In this document: positions 26,729-37,346 of the stretch, piece by piece
How positions within the stretch are numbered: position 1 is the first letter of the stretch
How the letters are laid out: each line of letters begins with the position of its first letter
DNA from: Citrobacter sedlakii NBRC 105722
GTDB taxonomy: Bacteria > Pseudomonadota > Gammaproteobacteria > Enterobacterales > Enterobacteriaceae
Length of the DNA stretch: 64,000 bases
Assembly (NCBI RefSeq): GCF_000759835.1
Contig: NZ_BBNB01000002.1
Coordinates: 372,001 to 436,000 of the forward strand
Reading direction: 5' to 3'
The notes under the pieces: generated by a model
The model's input: only the letters and a program-made list of their open reading frames with translations
What the model was told of the DNA's origin: nothing
The model's database searches: none
Translations under genes and position numbers: made by a program

Positions 26729-28148
26729 GCGACCTTTTTCCCTGGCGACACGCCTGACTTTTTTCATCAGCCTTGCCACAGTCGCCGCTTTCTTTGCCTT
26801 CGCCTGGATCATGATCCAGTCGGTAAAAGTCCATTTTGCCGAACAGGACATGAACGATCTCAATGAAATTAGCGCCACGCTGGAGCGCATACTCAGCCAT
26901 TCCGATGAACCGGAATCCCGGCGGCTGGAGATTGTGCAAAATGTGGTTGCCGGTTATTCAAACGTCCTCATTGCGCTGGAGGACACCCGCGGGCGCGCGC
27001 TTCTGCATTCGCCTGGCGCGCCGGACATCCGGCAATTTCTCGCCACCGCCGAGCCGGACACCACCGTTCCCGGCGGCAACGTTTGGCTGATCAACGAGCC
27101 AGCGAAGCAAATGACCGGACACGGCACCCACGCCAGCTGGCGCATGATCCGCCTGCCGGTCGGTCCGCAGATTGACGGTAAACCGGCATATACTCTGTAC
27201 ATGGCGTTGTCGATCGACTTTCACCTCCATTACATTAACGATCTGAAAAACAAGCTGATCATGACCGCGTCGATCATTAGCCTGGTGATCGTCTTTCTGG
27301 TTTTATTCGCGGTCTATAAAGGACACGCGCCGATTCGCCGCGTTAGCCGACAGATCCAGAACATTACCTCGAAAGATCTCGACGTTCGCCTTGACCCGCA
27401 AAATGTCCCCATTGAGCTGGAACGACTGGTGCTCTCTTTCAACCACATGCTGGAACGTATTGAAGATGTCTTTACCCGCCAGTCTAATTTTTCTGCCGAC
27501 ATCGCGCATGAGATCCGCACGCCCATCACCAACCTGGTGACGCAGACGGAGATTGTTCTTAGCCAGCCGCGAACTCAAAAGGAACTGGAAGAGGTGCTCT
27601 ATTCCAGCCTTGAGGAACTGAGCCATATGGCAAAAATGGTCAGCGACATGCTGTTCCTGGCCCAGGCGGATAACCACCAGCTTATTCCAGAGAAAAAAGC
27701 GCTTAATCTGGCCGAGGAAGTCAGTAAGGTGTTCGACTTTTTTGAAGCGCTGGCAGAGGAGCGTGGCGTCACGCTGCGCCTTGAGGGCTGCCCGTGCCAT
27801 GTTTTCGGCGATCCGGGAATGTTGCGCAGAGCGCTGAGCAATTTATTATCAAACGCGTTGCGTCATACGCCTGGCGGCGAAACCGTCATCGTCAGGCTAA
27901 AAGAGATTGACGATCGGGTGCGCATTGAGGTTGAAAACCCGGGAACGCCGGTTGCGGCGGAACATCTGCCGCGTCTGTTTGATCGTTTCTATCGCGTGGA
28001 CCCCTCCCGCCAGCGCAAGGGCGAAGGCAGCGGCATAGGCCTGGCGATCGTCAAGTCGATTGTAACGGCGCATCACGGAAAAGTGTCGGTGACGTCTGAC
28101 GCCCGCGCGACCCGCTTTACGCTGAGTTTACCGAAAGCGCTGCGCTGA
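26718..28148 (+). CDS. cusS: Copper/silver sensor histidine kinase CusS
   Basis: A 476-residue kinase from ATG 26718, overlapping cusR by 11 bp, with GAGGTG upstream. TM1 (about 14-36) and TM2 (about 186-206) enclose the periplasmic sensor, followed by HAMP, a DHp helix with the phospho-histidine ([15 protein letters not shown]) and a GHKL ATPase domain (N, G1 and G2 boxes, e.g. [13 protein letters not shown]). The sensor keeps HF in VKVHFAEQ and SPGAPDI. The His/Met-rich loop of E. coli CusS (PGHGHGHMEH) is shortened to MTGHGTHAS, so secondary metal sites may differ. Confidence 0.96.
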   Translation: MRSKRPFSLATRLTFFISLATVAAFFAFAWIMIQSVKVHFAEQDMNDLNEISATLERILSHSDEPESRRLEIVQNVVAGYSNVLIALEDTRGRALLHSPGAPDIRQFLATAEPDTTVPGGNVWLINEPAKQMTGHGTHASWRMIRLPVGPQIDGKPAYTLYMALSIDFHLHYINDLKNKLIMTASIISLVIVFLVLFAVYKGHAPIRRVSRQIQNITSKDLDVRLDPQNVPIELERLVLSFNHMLERIEDVFTRQSNFSADIAHEIRTPITNLVTQTEIVLSQPRTQKELEEVLYSSLEELSHMAKMVSDMLFLAQADNHQLIPEKKALNLAEEVSKVFDFFEALAEERGVTLRLEGCPCHVFGDPGMLRRALSNLLSNALRHTPGGETVIVRLKEIDDRVRIEVENPGTPVAAEHLPRLFDRFYRVDPSRQRKGEGSGIGLAIVKSIVTAHHGKVSVTSDARATRFTLSLPKALR

Positions 28149-28654
28149 CAGGTCGCTACCGGTGGCGTCAGCGCTAAGAATCCTCCTAAATCAAAGGAGG
28201 CAATGGCGGTGAATTTTTAACCCACACAAAATTTTAACATTTCATACACATAGTGATATTGCCCGGCGGGCGATGTCCAACACGTCACGGCTCCTGACGT
28301 CACGGTTTTTCCTCCGCCCGCCTTTTCGTCAACCTATGACCACGCCAATGCGGTTACGCTAAATAATTCCACCTGGCGCACAATTTTTATTCTTCTTTGA
28401 AACAAAAAATCCGAAAAAAAGGCATGTCTGGCCGCTGACTATTTATCCGGCAAATTATTAACAGAATAGCGTTATTACCGTCAGAATTTTGTGCGTGTCC
28501 GATCACGGTCATTATTGTTAATCGCACGTTGTCATTTTTTAAATCGATAGAATTCAAATTATTGCAAAGCAAAAAAGGTCATTCTTATTTTTTATTGTGC
28601 ATTAATTCACTGAATGTTACCGTCCTGACACCGATGAACAGCGATCAGGATAAT
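28149..28654. other. AT-rich gap between cusS and the bactofilin gene
   Basis: About 500 bp without a convincing gene. It begins with weak hairpins behind cusS (GCTGAC...GTCAGC; CCTCC...GGAGG), passes a GC-richer stretch (28260-28330), then becomes strongly AT-rich. This is the junction where E. coli K-12 carries the DLP12 prophage beside argU. No integrase or attachment repeat was found. Confidence 0.5.
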
Positions 28655-28676
28655 AAGGGAGGTTCGGTGAAGGTCT

Positions 28677-29408
28677 ATGCATTATAACCTCCTGTGGCTT
28701 ATTTGGGGGCTTTGGCTTTATCTCATTATTCATTATGGCGTAGGTGATCAACATTTTTACCTGACGATAAAATCGCGATGGAAAGTGATTGCCATAATTA
28801 TTTTAACCTGTGGTTTATTTTATGCTGTTTATTTAATTTTATCATCGACGGGGATCAGAACCATGTTCAAACGTAAAGAGCAAAACACCACGTTTGCCGA
28901 CACTCATGCAGACATCAACATCGCCTCTTCTCTTAACCCTTCTCAGGTTTCTTACCTCGGCGACGATGTGGAATTGACGGTAAAACCGACGCAGCAAAGC
29001 CCGCTGGAACCGTCGGTCGCCGTTATCCCGGAAACCTGTATTATTAAGGGCGAGCTTAACTCCACCAGCGATATTCACGTAAATGGCCGCATTGACGGTG
29101 TTATTCGCTCTGAAAAAACCGTTCATATTCTGAAAAGCGGTCACGTTGAAGGGGATATTATAGCCTATGCCATTGCCGTCGACGGCGTTCTGAATGGCAA
29201 TTGTATCGGCGGCGAAGTCAGCATTAATGCGCAGGGAATGGTAAATGGTCAGGTAAAAAGTGACTCACTGGCCATTCATAAAAATGGCCGTTTTTACGGT
29301 AACTCTTTACCGCGCAGCGACGAAGAAGCGCAAAAAAATGAATTTATCAGCGCCATGGATGCGGTAAAAGAAAATACCATCGACCTGGCCAGTTTTTATA
29401 AAGAGTGA
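28677..29408 (+). CDS. Membrane-anchored bactofilin (CcmA-like polymer-forming protein)
   Basis: The 243-residue protein has two N-terminal transmembrane helices (about 4-21 and 36-58) and a short basic linker (RTMFKRK). The C-terminal bactofilin (DUF583) beta-helix spans about residues 100-195, with short repeats such as TSDIHVNGRIDGVIRS, HILKSGHVEGDI and SINAQGMVNGQVKS. Bactofilins self-assemble into nucleotide-free filaments that position cell-wall or surface machinery; in Proteus mirabilis CcmA affects cell shape. AAGGGAGG is 14 bp before this ATG, longer than usual. An internal ATG at 28863 preceded by GGGGA would give a soluble form without helices. The gene is AT-rich and sits beside argU, suggesting acquisition. 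Confidence 0.82.
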   Translation: MHYNLLWLIWGLWLYLIIHYGVGDQHFYLTIKSRWKVIAIIILTCGLFYAVYLILSSTGIRTMFKRKEQNTTFADTHADINIASSLNPSQVSYLGDDVELTVKPTQQSPLEPSVAVIPETCIIKGELNSTSDIHVNGRIDGVIRSEKTVHILKSGHVEGDIIAYAIAVDGVLNGNCIGGEVSINAQGMVNGQVKSDSLAIHKNGRFYGNSLPRSDEEAQKNEFISAMDAVKENTIDLASFYKE

Positions 29409-29423
29409 CAGGAAGATATTCGC

Positions 29424-29451
29424 GCCGGATGGCGGCTTTGTGCGGTCCGGC
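29424..29451. repeat. REP element
   Basis: GCCGGATGGCGGC...GGTCCGGC is a REP-type imperfect palindrome between the bactofilin gene and argU. Confidence 0.7.
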
Positions 29452-29482
29452 CTGAATACCGCCAGGTAAACGCGCCAGGAAA

Positions 29483-29559
<77 letters not shown>

Positions 29560-29595
29560 ATCGAGAGAAAACAAACTGACATAAAACTGCCCGGT

Positions 29596-29623
29596 ATTAT
29601 ACGTTCACCACTCTGGTGGTCAA
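29596..29623 (-). promoter_or_regulatory. argU promoter
   Basis: On the minus strand TTGACC (29623-29618), a 16-bp spacer and a perfect TATAAT (29601-29596) lie about 37 bp before the tRNA 5' end. Confidence 0.82.
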
Positions 29624-29800
29624 TGGCTTTCCTTTCAACTGCTTGAGTTATGAGCATAACCGCCGCCGTTCACCTCAAGAGCGGCCTGATTCCTGTCAAA
29701 AACTGCCGCGACCGTAAGCGGCGACTGACAACCGTCCTCACTTCTGACAAAATAGCCGCATCCCCTTCGACGTGAAATTACAGATGGAATCCTCTCTCTG

Positions 29801-30667
29801 ATGGCAGCAAAGATTATTGACGGTAAAACGATTGCGCAGCAGGTGCGCTCTGAGGTTGCTCAAAAAGTTCAGGCGCGCGTGGCGGCCGGACTGCGGGCGC
29901 CAGGACTGGCGGTTGTGCTGGTAGGCAGTAACCCGGCTTCGCAGATTTATGTCGCAAGCAAACGTAAGGCCTGTGACGAAGTGGGATTCGTCTCCCGCTC
30001 CTATGACCTGCCGGAAACCACCAGCGAGGCGGAGTTACTGGAACTGATCGATACGCTGAATGCCGATAACACCATTGACGGTATTCTGGTGCAATTGCCG
30101 CTTCCGGCGGGTATCGATAACGTGAAAGTGCTGGAGCGTATCGATCCGGACAAAGACGTGGATGGTTTTCATCCTTACAACGTTGGTCGCCTGTGCCAGC
30201 GCGCGCCGCGTCTGCGTCCCTGTACGCCCCGCGGCATCGTTACCCTGCTTGAACGCTACAATATCGACCTTTACGGCCTGAACGCCGTCGTGATTGGCGC
30301 ATCCAACATCGTGGGCCGCCCGATGAGCATGGAGCTGCTGCTGGCCGGTTGCACGACCACGGTGACGCATCGCTTTACCAAAAATCTGCGCCATCATGTC
30401 GAAAATGCCGATCTGCTGGTCGTCGCGGTCGGTAAACCGGGCTTTATTCCCGGTGAGTGGATCAAAGAAGGCGCCATCGTGGTTGATGTCGGCATTAACC
30501 GTCTGGAAAATGGCAAGGTGGTTGGCGACGTCGTTTTTGACGACGCGTCCGCGCGCGCATCTTACATTACCCCCGTGCCGGGCGGCGTTGGCCCAATGAC
30601 CGTCGCCACTCTTATCGAAAACACGCTTCAGGCGTGTGTTGAATATCACGACCCACAGGATAACTAA
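29801..30667 (+). CDS. folD: Bifunctional methylene-tetrahydrofolate dehydrogenase / cyclohydrolase
   Basis: A 288-residue cytoplasmic homodimer that interconverts 5,10-methylene-THF and 10-formyl-THF using NADP. Signature blocks are seen: [14 protein letters not shown] with the catalytic lysine, QLPLPAGID, and the NADP loop [12 protein letters not shown] near residue 165, then [18 protein letters not shown] near the C-terminus. The length equals E. coli FolD. The ribosome site is weak. ybcJ follows after one base, so the two are probably co-translated. Confidence 0.98.
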   Translation: MAAKIIDGKTIAQQVRSEVAQKVQARVAAGLRAPGLAVVLVGSNPASQIYVASKRKACDEVGFVSRSYDLPETTSEAELLELIDTLNADNTIDGILVQLPLPAGIDNVKVLERIDPDKDVDGFHPYNVGRLCQRAPRLRPCTPRGIVTLLERYNIDLYGLNAVVIGASNIVGRPMSMELLLAGCTTTVTHRFTKNLRHHVENADLLVVAVGKPGFIPGEWIKEGAIVVDVGINRLENGKVVGDVVFDDASARASYITPVPGGVGPMTVATLIENTLQACVEYHDPQDN

Positions 30668-30668
30668 C

Positions 30669-30881
30669 ATGGCGACATTTTCTTTAGGCAAGCATTCTCA
30701 CGTTGAACTGTGTGATTTGCTGAAACTGGAAGGCTGGAGCGAAAGCGGCGCCCAGGCGAAAATGGCCATTGCGGAAGGACAGGTCAACGTTGACGGCGCG
30801 GTGGAAACCCGCAAACGCTGCAAAATCGTTGCCGGTCAAACCGTCAGCTATGCCGGTCAGAGCGTCACCGTCGTCGCCTGA
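30669..30881 (+). CDS. ybcJ: S4-like RNA-binding protein YbcJ
   Basis: A 70-residue protein starting at ATG 30669, one base after the folD stop. This start reproduces E. coli YbcJ (MATFSLGKHSHVELCDLLKLEGW). The alphaL/S4-type fold is visible in ESGAQAKMAIAEGQVNVDGAVETRKRCKIVAGQTV. It is likely to bind RNA; its target is unknown. Confidence 0.95.
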   Translation: MATFSLGKHSHVELCDLLKLEGWSESGAQAKMAIAEGQVNVDGAVETRKRCKIVAGQTVSYAGQSVTVVA

Positions 30882-30889
30882 TGCCCTTT

Positions 30890-30920
30890 GCCGGACAGCG
30901 GTCTTCGCACCCTGTCCGGC
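30890..30920 (+). terminator. Hairpin after folD-ybcJ
   Basis: A perfect 9-bp stem GCCGGACAG / CTGTCCGGC starts 9 bp beyond the ybcJ stop. There is no T-tract; it is REP-like and probably also protects the mRNA end. Confidence 0.6.
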
Positions 30921-31003
30921 GATGCTCCCCTTCCCGTCGAGTGACTTCATCGTCCCTTCACAGTGCGTTGCGAACATAGCGTTTTTTCATACGAAGCGAA
31001 AAT

Positions 31004-31525
31004 ATGCCAACGATTCTCACCCACGCGGCTGTCCCGCTCTGCCTCGGCTTAGGGCTGGGCACAAAAGTCATTCCCCCCCGTTTGCTGTTTGCCGGTATCG
31101 CGCTGGCGATGGTGCCGGACATGGATGTGCTCTCCTTTAAACTCGGCGTGGCCTACGGCAACGCGTTCGGCCATCGCGGCTTTACCCATTCGCTGCTGTT
31201 TGCTTTTGTGGTGCCGATACTGTGCGTGCTCATTGGTCGACGATGGTTGAAAGCCAGCCTGACGCGCTGCTGGCTGTTTCTTACGGTATCACTGCTGTCA
31301 CACAGTTTACTGGATTCGATCACTACCGGCGGAAAAGGTGTCGGCTGGCTGTGGCCGTGGTCGGATGAACGCTTTTTTGCGCCGTGGCAGGTGATTAAGG
31401 TCGCGCCGTTCGCGCTATCGCGCTATGCCACGCCGTATGGCCATCAGGTGATATTCTCGGAACTGCTGTGGGTGTGGTTACCGGGGCTGATGCTAATGGG
31501 GATGTTGTGGTGGAAACGGCGATAA
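31004..31525 (+). CDS. ybcI: Inner-membrane metal-dependent hydrolase-like protein YbcI
   Basis: A 173-residue membrane protein of the YdjM/LexA-regulated hydrolase family (DUF457). It has conserved His/Asp clusters (THAAVPL, VPDMDVLSF, HRGFTHSLLFA, LSHSLLDSITTGGKG) set among four or five hydrophobic segments. This pattern suggests a membrane phospholipase-like or other metal-dependent hydrolase, but the activity is unproven. It matches E. coli YbcI in position and sequence. Confidence 0.92.
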   Translation: MPTILTHAAVPLCLGLGLGTKVIPPRLLFAGIALAMVPDMDVLSFKLGVAYGNAFGHRGFTHSLLFAFVVPILCVLIGRRWLKASLTRCWLFLTVSLLSHSLLDSITTGGKGVGWLWPWSDERFFAPWQVIKVAPFALSRYATPYGHQVIFSELLWVWLPGLMLMGMLWWKRR

Positions 31526-31528
31526 AAA

Positions 31529-31560
31529 GCCGGATAGCGACGCGTTACGTCTTATCCGGC
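31529..31560. repeat. REP element
   Basis: GCCGGATAGCGACGC...CGTCTTATCCGGC is a canonical REP palindrome between the convergent ybcI and cysS. Confidence 0.8.
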
Positions 31561-31611
31561 CTGTAAATAACCTCAACCCGACAAGCGTAAACGCCGCCGG
31601 GGATCTCCGTC

Positions 31612-32997
31612 TTACTTGCGACGCCAGGTGGTTCCCTGTGGTCCGTCTTCCAGGACGATACCCATTTCGTTCAGACGATCGCGCGCCGCATCCGCCGCCG
31701 CCCAGTCTTTCGCTTTACGGGCATCCAGACGCTGCTGGATCAACGCTTCGATTTGGGCTACTTCGCCGTCATCCGCCTGCGCGCCGCTTTGCAGGAACGC
31801 TTCCGGCTCCTGCTCCAGCAGACCGAGCACAGCAGAAATTTTACGCAGATGCGACGCCATGGCATTGGCGGCTGCCATATCTTCCCCTTTCAGACGGTTC
31901 ACTTCGCGCGCCATGTCGAACAGCACCGAATAGGCTTCCGGCGTATTGAAGTCGTCGTTCATCGCCTCAATAAAGCGCGTTTCAAAGGCCTCGCCACCGG
32001 CAGGAGCGACGGTTTTATCCGTTCCGCGCAGCGCGGTGTACAGCCGCTCCAGCGCTGAACGCGCCTGCTTGAGGTTCTCTTCGCTGTAGTTCAGCTGGCT
32101 GCGGTAGTGACCGGACATCAGGAAGTAGCGCACCGTTTCCGCATCGTAGTATTTCAACACGTCGCGCACGGTGAAGAAATTGCCCAGCGATTTAGACATC
32201 TTTTCGCGATCGACCATCACCATGCCGGAGTGCATCCAGTAGTTCACGTATTCGCCGTCGTGCGCACAGGTGGACTGCGCGATTTCGTTTTCATGATGCG
32301 GGAACATCAGATCCGAACCGCCGCCGTGAATATCAAAATGATTACCCAGCTGTTTGCAGTTCATGGCCGAGCATTCAATATGCCAGCCAGGACGGCCTGC
32401 GCCCCACGGCGACGGCCAGCTCGGTTCGCCCTCTTTGGACATCTTCCACAGCACGAAGTCCATCGGGTTGCGTTTGACGTCAACCACGTCCACGCGCGCC
32501 CCGGCCTGCAACTGATCCAGATCCTGGCGAGACAGCAGACCGTAGTTTGGGTCAGTCGGCACGTCGAACATCACGTCACCGTTGTCTGCGACGTAAGCGT
32601 GGCCTTTGGCGATCAGTTGCTCGGTGATCTCAATGATCTCGGCGATATGATGCGTCGCGCGTGGCTCCATGTCCGGGCGCAGAATATTCAGCGCATCAAA
32701 ATCTTTGTGCATTTCCGCGATCATGCGATCGACAAGCGCCACGAAGCTTTCACCGTTTTCATTAGCGCGTTTGATGATTTTGTCGTCGATATCAGTAATG
32801 TTGCGTACGTATTTCAGCGTGTAGCCCAGAAAACGCAGGTAACGCGCCACCACATCAAACGCGACGAAAGTACGGCCATGTCCGATATGACAGAGATCGT
32901 AAACGGTAATACCACACACGTACATGCCGACTTCCCCGGCATGAATAGGTTTGAATTCCTCTTTTTGGCGCGTCAGTGTATTAAAAATTTTTAACAT
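31612..32997 (-). CDS. cysS: Cysteinyl-tRNA synthetase
   Basis: A 461-residue class I synthetase with HIGH (in CHIGHGRTF, near residue 37) and KMSKS ([10 protein letters not shown], near 268). The zinc ligands are two Cys and a His/Glu region ([38 protein letters not shown]). It charges tRNA-Cys in the cytoplasm. It has the same length as E. coli CysS and is divergent from ppiB across 173 bp. Confidence 0.98.
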   Translation of the reverse strand: MLKIFNTLTRQKEEFKPIHAGEVGMYVCGITVYDLCHIGHGRTFVAFDVVARYLRFLGYTLKYVRNITDIDDKIIKRANENGESFVALVDRMIAEMHKDFDALNILRPDMEPRATHHIAEIIEITEQLIAKGHAYVADNGDVMFDVPTDPNYGLLSRQDLDQLQAGARVDVVDVKRNPMDFVLWKMSKEGEPSWPSPWGAGRPGWHIECSAMNCKQLGNHFDIHGGGSDLMFPHHENEIAQSTCAHDGEYVNYWMHSGMVMVDREKMSKSLGNFFTVRDVLKYYDAETVRYFLMSGHYRSQLNYSEENLKQARSALERLYTALRGTDKTVAPAGGEAFETRFIEAMNDDFNTPEAYSVLFDMAREVNRLKGEDMAAANAMASHLRKISAVLGLLEQEPEAFLQSGAQADDGEVAQIEALIQQRLDARKAKDWAAADAARDRLNEMGIVLEDGPQGTTWRRK

Positions 32998-33170
32998 TGA
33001 AGGTTCCGTGTAAGACGTGTGTGGATCGTAAAGTCCGTATAATACCCATAATTCGGCATGGGATCAGCACACTTTGCAAGGTGATCACAGCCTGCGCTTA
33101 TGCTATAACACACCCCTTACTCTGACCCTCATCGGGTTAAAGCACTTCTCTATCGGAACAGGATGCAAAA

Positions 33171-33665
33171 ATGGTTACTTTCCACACTAATCACGGCGAT
33201 ATCGTAATCAAAACGTTTGATGATAAAGCGCCTGAAACAGTTAAAAACTTCCTGGACTACTGCCGCGAAGGTTTTTACAACAACACCATTTTCCACCGTG
33301 TGATTAACGGTTTCATGATTCAGGGCGGCGGTTTCGAACCTGGCATGAAGCAGAAAGCAACGAAAGAAGCGATCAAAAACGAAGCCAACAACGGTCTGAA
33401 AAACACCCGCGGTACGCTGGCGATGGCCCGTACTCAGGCTCCGCACTCTGCAACCGCGCAGTTCTTCATCAACGTCGTCGACAACGACTTCCTGAACTTC
33501 TCCGGCGAAAGCATGCAGGGCTGGGGTTACTGCGTATTTGCCGAGGTCGTTGAAGGCATGGACGTTGTGGATAAAATCAAAGGCGTCGCGACCGGTCGCA
33601 GCGGTATGCACCAGGACGTACCAAAAGAAGACGTGATCATCGAAAACGTGACCGTTAGCGAGTAA
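33171..33665 (+). CDS. ppiB: Cytoplasmic peptidyl-prolyl cis-trans isomerase B (cyclophilin)
   Basis: A 164-residue cyclophilin with the fold signatures [15 protein letters not shown] (catalytic Arg near 39-43), [18 protein letters not shown] and [19 protein letters not shown]. There is no signal peptide, so it is the cytoplasmic form. It is followed by lpxH with two bases between stop and start codons. Confidence 0.98.
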   Translation: MVTFHTNHGDIVIKTFDDKAPETVKNFLDYCREGFYNNTIFHRVINGFMIQGGGFEPGMKQKATKEAIKNEANNGLKNTRGTLAMARTQAPHSATAQFFINVVDNDFLNFSGESMQGWGYCVFAEVVEGMDVVDKIKGVATGRSGMHQDVPKEDVIIENVTVSE

Positions 33666-33667
33666 TC

Positions 33668-34390
33668 GTGGCGACACTGTTTATTGCAGATCTTCATCTC
33701 TGCACGGAAGAACCGGCGATCACCGCCGGTTTTCTGCGTTTTTTAGCCGGAGAGGCCCGTCAGGCCGACGCGCTGTATATCCTCGGCGATCTGTTTGAAG
33801 CCTGGATCGGCGACGACGACCCTCTGCCTCTGCACCGGCAAATCGCGGCGGCAATCAAGGCGGTGGTTGACGCGGGCGTTCCTTGCTTCTTTATTCACGG
33901 CAACCGGGACTTTCTGCTTGGGAAACGCTTCGCGCGTGAAAGCGCAATGATCCTTTTACCGCAGGAAAAGGTGCTCACGCTGTATGGCCGCCGGATACTG
34001 ATTATGCATGGCGATACGCTGTGTACTGACGACCACGGTTATCAGGCGTTTCGCGCCAAAGTTCATCAGCGCTGGCTGCAAACGCTGTTTCTCGCCCTGC
34101 CGTTGTTTATTCGCAAACGGGTAGCCGCGAAAATGCGCGCGGGCAGCAAAGCCGCCAACAGCAGCAAATCGCTGGCCATCATGGACGTTAATCAAGATGC
34201 CGTTGTGGCCGGGATGGAAAAACATCAGGTGCAGTGGCTGATCCACGGGCACACCCACCGCCCGGACGTGCATACCCTTACCGCTAACGACCAACCCGCG
34301 TTCCGCGTGGTGTTGGGTGCCTGGCACAGCGAAGGGTCGATGGTAAAAGTGACGCCGACAGACGTTAAACTGATCTCTTTCCCGTTTTAA
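33668..34390 (+). CDS. lpxH: UDP-2,3-diacylglucosamine pyrophosphatase LpxH
   Basis: This 240-residue calcineurin-like phosphoesterase makes lipid X in lipid A synthesis at the inner membrane face. The dinuclear metal ligands are visible: D8 and H10 (FIADLH), D41 (LGDLFEAW), N79 (HGNRDF), H114 (MHGDT), and H195/H197 (HGHTH). It starts with GTG 33668 two bases after the ppiB stop, as in E. coli. Confidence 0.98.
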   Translation: MATLFIADLHLCTEEPAITAGFLRFLAGEARQADALYILGDLFEAWIGDDDPLPLHRQIAAAIKAVVDAGVPCFFIHGNRDFLLGKRFARESAMILLPQEKVLTLYGRRILIMHGDTLCTDDHGYQAFRAKVHQRWLQTLFLALPLFIRKRVAAKMRAGSKAANSSKSLAIMDVNQDAVVAGMEKHQVQWLIHGHTHRPDVHTLTANDQPAFRVVLGAWHSEGSMVKVTPTDVKLISFPF

Positions 34391-34421
34391 ATCTCCCCGC
34401 GAATTGCCAGCCTCATAAGTG

Positions 34422-34437
34422 ACGCAACCGTTTTCCT
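34422..34437. promoter_or_regulatory. PurR operator of purEK
   Basis: ACGCAACCGTTTTCCT matches the PurR consensus ACGCAAACGTTTTCNT closely and sits at the equivalent place upstream of purE in E. coli. Hypoxanthine- or guanine-bound PurR would repress here. Confidence 0.9.
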
Positions 34438-34508
34438 TGGCGTATTTACATGCTATTCTCTGTGGCCTCAAAAGCAGCGTGTCCCGCACCACAGGAGTTT
34501 TCAGACGC

Positions 34509-35018
34509 ATGTCTTCCCGCAATAACCCGGCGCGAGTCGCCATCGTGATGGGGTCCAAAAGCGACTGGGCTACCATGCAGTTCGCCGCCGAAATCTTCGA
34601 TATTCTGAACGTCCCACACCACGTTGAGGTTGTCTCTGCGCACCGCACCCCCGATAAACTGTTCAGCTTCGCCGAAAGTGCGGAAGAACACGGCTATCAG
34701 GTGATTATCGCCGGCGCCGGCGGCGCGGCGCATCTGCCGGGCATGATTGCGGCGAAAACGCTGGTGCCGGTGCTGGGCGTTCCGGTACAAAGCGCAGCGC
34801 TGAGCGGCGTCGACAGCCTCTACTCCATCGTGCAAATGCCGCGCGGCATTCCGGTGGGCACGCTGGCGATAGGTAAAGCCGGCGCGGCAAACGCAGCGCT
34901 GTTGGCCGCCCAAATTCTGGCAACGCACGACGACGCGTTACGTCAGCGTTTGCACGACTGGCGCAAGGCGCAGACGGACGACGTCCTTGAGAATCCGGAC
35001 CCGCGAGGTACGGCATGA
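34509..35018 (+). CDS. purE: N5-carboxyaminoimidazole ribonucleotide mutase PurE
   Basis: A 169-residue octameric purine enzyme that converts N5-CAIR to [14 protein letters not shown] (substrate loop with the active-site Ser/Asp), SAHRTPDKL (catalytic His near 45) and [17 protein letters not shown] are present. The start at ATG 34509 gives the E. coli N-terminus [13 protein letters not shown]; the upstream frame to 34419 would cross the PurR operator. The stop overlaps the purK start (ATGA). Confidence 0.97.
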   Translation: MSSRNNPARVAIVMGSKSDWATMQFAAEIFDILNVPHHVEVVSAHRTPDKLFSFAESAEEHGYQVIIAGAGGAAHLPGMIAAKTLVPVLGVPVQSAALSGVDSLYSIVQMPRGIPVGTLAIGKAGAANAALLAAQILATHDDALRQRLHDWRKAQTDDVLENPDPRGTA

Positions 35019-36082
35019 AACAGGTCTGCGTACTGGGCAACGGTCAGTTAGGTCGAATGCTGCGTCAGGCCGGTGAACCGCTGGGTATCGCCGTCTGGCC
35101 GGTTGGGCTGGACGCGGAACCTGCCGCCGTCCCTTTTCAACAAAGCGTTATCACCGCAGAAATTGAGCGCTGGCCGGAAACGGCGCTGACCCGTGAACTG
35201 GCGCGTCATCCCGCGTTCGTCAACCGCGACGTCTTCCCGATTATTGCCGACCGCCTGACGCAAAAGCAGCTTTTTGACACGCTCAACCTGGCGACCGCGC
35301 CGTGGCAATTGCTGGCCGATAAAAAGGAATGGCCCGCGGTGTTTGAACGGCTGGGTGAACTGGCGATCGTGAAACGTCGCGTCGGCGGCTACGACGGCCG
35401 CGGCCAGTGGCGACTGCGCGCGACGGAAACCGACCAGCTTCCGGCCGACTGCTACGGCGAATGCATCGTTGAACAGGGCATCAACTTTTCCGCTGAAGTG
35501 TCGCTGGTTGGCGCTCGCGCCTTCGACGGCAGTACGGTGTTTTACCCGTTAACGCGCAACCTGCATCAGGACGGAATTCTGCGTACCAGCGTCGCTTTTC
35601 CCCAGGCCAATGCGAAACAACAGGCACAGGCCGAAGCGATGCTCTCCGCCATTATGCAGGAGCTGAACTACGTCGGCGTAATGGCGATGGAGTGTTTTGT
35701 CACGCCGGACGGCCTGTTGATTAACGAACTGGCGCCGCGCGTGCATAACAGCGGTCACTGGACGCAAAACGGCGCCAGCATCAGCCAGTTCGAGTTGCAT
35801 TTGCGGGCCATTACCGGCCTGCCGATGCCAGCGCCGGTGGTAAACAGCCCGTCGGTGATGGTGAATCTGATTGGCAGCGAGCTGAATGCTGACTGGCTGA
35901 AGCTGCCGCTCGTGCACCTGCACTGGTATGACAAAGAGGTGCGTCCGGGGCGTAAAGTTGGCCACCTGAACCTGACCGACAGCGACACCGCGCGCCTGAG
36001 CGCAACGCTTGAAGCCCTCGCGCCGCTGCTTCCGCCGGAATACGCCAGCGGTATCGTCTGGGCGCAAAGCCAGCTCAACTAA
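35015..36082 (+). CDS. purK: N5-carboxyaminoimidazole ribonucleotide synthase PurK
   Basis: The 355-residue ATP-grasp ligase makes N5-CAIR from AIR, bicarbonate and ATP. The N-terminal [14 protein letters not shown] and the ATP-grasp blocks [16 protein letters not shown] and [29 protein letters not shown] are visible. It overlaps purE by 4 bp, so translation is coupled and control is shared through PurR. In E. coli a long allantoin/glyoxylate region follows purK; here selU follows directly. Confidence 0.97.
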   Translation: MKQVCVLGNGQLGRMLRQAGEPLGIAVWPVGLDAEPAAVPFQQSVITAEIERWPETALTRELARHPAFVNRDVFPIIADRLTQKQLFDTLNLATAPWQLLADKKEWPAVFERLGELAIVKRRVGGYDGRGQWRLRATETDQLPADCYGECIVEQGINFSAEVSLVGARAFDGSTVFYPLTRNLHQDGILRTSVAFPQANAKQQAQAEAMLSAIMQELNYVGVMAMECFVTPDGLLINELAPRVHNSGHWTQNGASISQFELHLRAITGLPMPAPVVNSPSVMVNLIGSELNADWLKLPLVHLHWYDKEVRPGRKVGHLNLTDSDTARLSATLEALAPLLPPEYASGIVWAQSQLN

Positions 36083-36178
36083 CACATTTAGTGCCAGGGG
36101 AAGGAAGTTTCCTTCCCCGTTTCCCCTCTACGCGCGTAAAATCCCCCCATTGCTGTTTTTGTCTTTTCAGGATTTCAC

Positions 36179-37249
36179 ATGAACGATGGAACGGACTATC
36201 GGGCGATCCTCGCCGCTGATACGCCCTTAATCGATGTCCGCGCGCCGGTTGAATTTCAGCAAGGCGCAATGCCCGGCGCTATCAATTTGCCCTTGATGGA
36301 TGATGACGAGCGCGCCGCCGTCGGCACCTGTTACAAACGCCAGGGGCCGGACGCTGCGCTGGCGCTGGGTCATCAACGGGTCTGCGGCGAGAAACGCCAG
36401 CAGCGAATTGACGCCTGGCACGCGGCCTGCGAAAAATACCCGCACGGATATCTCTGCTGCGCGCGCGGCGGCCAGCGTTCGCATATTACTCAACAGTGGC
36501 TGCGCGAGGCGGGCGTCGAGTACCCGCTGATCAAAGGCGGCTACAAAGCGCTACGCCAGGCGGCGATACACATTACGGAAGAACAGGTCCAGAAACCGAT
36601 AGTGCTTGTCGGCGGCTGCACAGGCAATGGCAAAACGCAGCTGGTCCAGCAGCGGCCTGATGGGGTCGATCTTGAAGGGCTCGCCCATCATCGCGGCTCC
36701 TCGTTTGGCCGCACGCTGGAACCGCAGCTCAGCCAGGCGAGTTTTGAAAACCTGCTGGCGGTGACGTTACTGCAAAAACAGGCGTCACGCTGGGTGCTGG
36801 AAGATGAAGGCCGGATGATCGGCTCAAACCATCTGCCGGAATGTCTGCGCCTCAGGATGACTCAGGCGAGCATCGCCGTGGTGGACGATCCGTTCGAACG
36901 CCGTCTTGAACGGTTGCGCGACGAGTATTTTATCCGTATGCACCATGATTTCACCCACGCATACGGGGACGAACAGGGCTGGCAGGAATATGGCGAGTAT
37001 CTGCATCACGGGCTTTTCGCTATTCGCCGCCGTCTGGGTTTGCAACGCTTTGCCGAACTGACCGCAAAGCTTGACACCGCGCTGACGGAACAGCGTCGTA
37101 CCGGTAGCACCGACGCCCATTTCAACTGGCTGGTGCCGCTGCTGGAAGAATATTACGACCCGATGTACCGCTATCAACTGGAGAAAAAAGCCGACAAGAT
37201 TGTCTTTCGCGGGACGTTTGAAGAGGTGGCGGACTGGCTGCGCCATTAA
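36179..37249 (+). CDS. selU: tRNA 2-selenouridine / geranyl-2-thiouridine synthase
   Basis: The 356-residue protein (E. coli YbbB 364) combines a rhodanese domain with the active-site cysteine (C93/C94, [11 protein letters not shown]) and a C-terminal P-loop domain (GGCTGNGKT, 145-153). It geranylates and then selenates 2-thiouridine at the wobble base of certain tRNAs, using selenophosphate. It lies 96 bp downstream of purK. Confidence 0.96.
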   Translation: MNDGTDYRAILAADTPLIDVRAPVEFQQGAMPGAINLPLMDDDERAAVGTCYKRQGPDAALALGHQRVCGEKRQQRIDAWHAACEKYPHGYLCCARGGQRSHITQQWLREAGVEYPLIKGGYKALRQAAIHITEEQVQKPIVLVGGCTGNGKTQLVQQRPDGVDLEGLAHHRGSSFGRTLEPQLSQASFENLLAVTLLQKQASRWVLEDEGRMIGSNHLPECLRLRMTQASIAVVDDPFERRLERLRDEYFIRMHHDFTHAYGDEQGWQEYGEYLHHGLFAIRRRLGLQRFAELTAKLDTALTEQRRTGSTDAHFNWLVPLLEEYYDPMYRYQLEKKADKIVFRGTFEEVADWLRH

Positions 37250-37253
37250 AAGA

Positions 37254-37334
37254 GCCGGGCGGCGTTTTCGCCTTACCCGGCGCGCACAGTGCGGCGACAC
37301 AGGCCGGATAAGACGCCACGCGTCGCTCTCCGGC
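37254..37334. repeat. BIME: two REP palindromes
   Basis: GCCGGGCGGCG...CTTACCCGGC (37254-37281) and GCCGGATAAGACGC...CTCTCCGGC (37313-37334) lie in opposite orientations between the convergent selU and porin genes. Confidence 0.78.
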
Positions 37335-37346
37335 ACTGGCGCCGAC

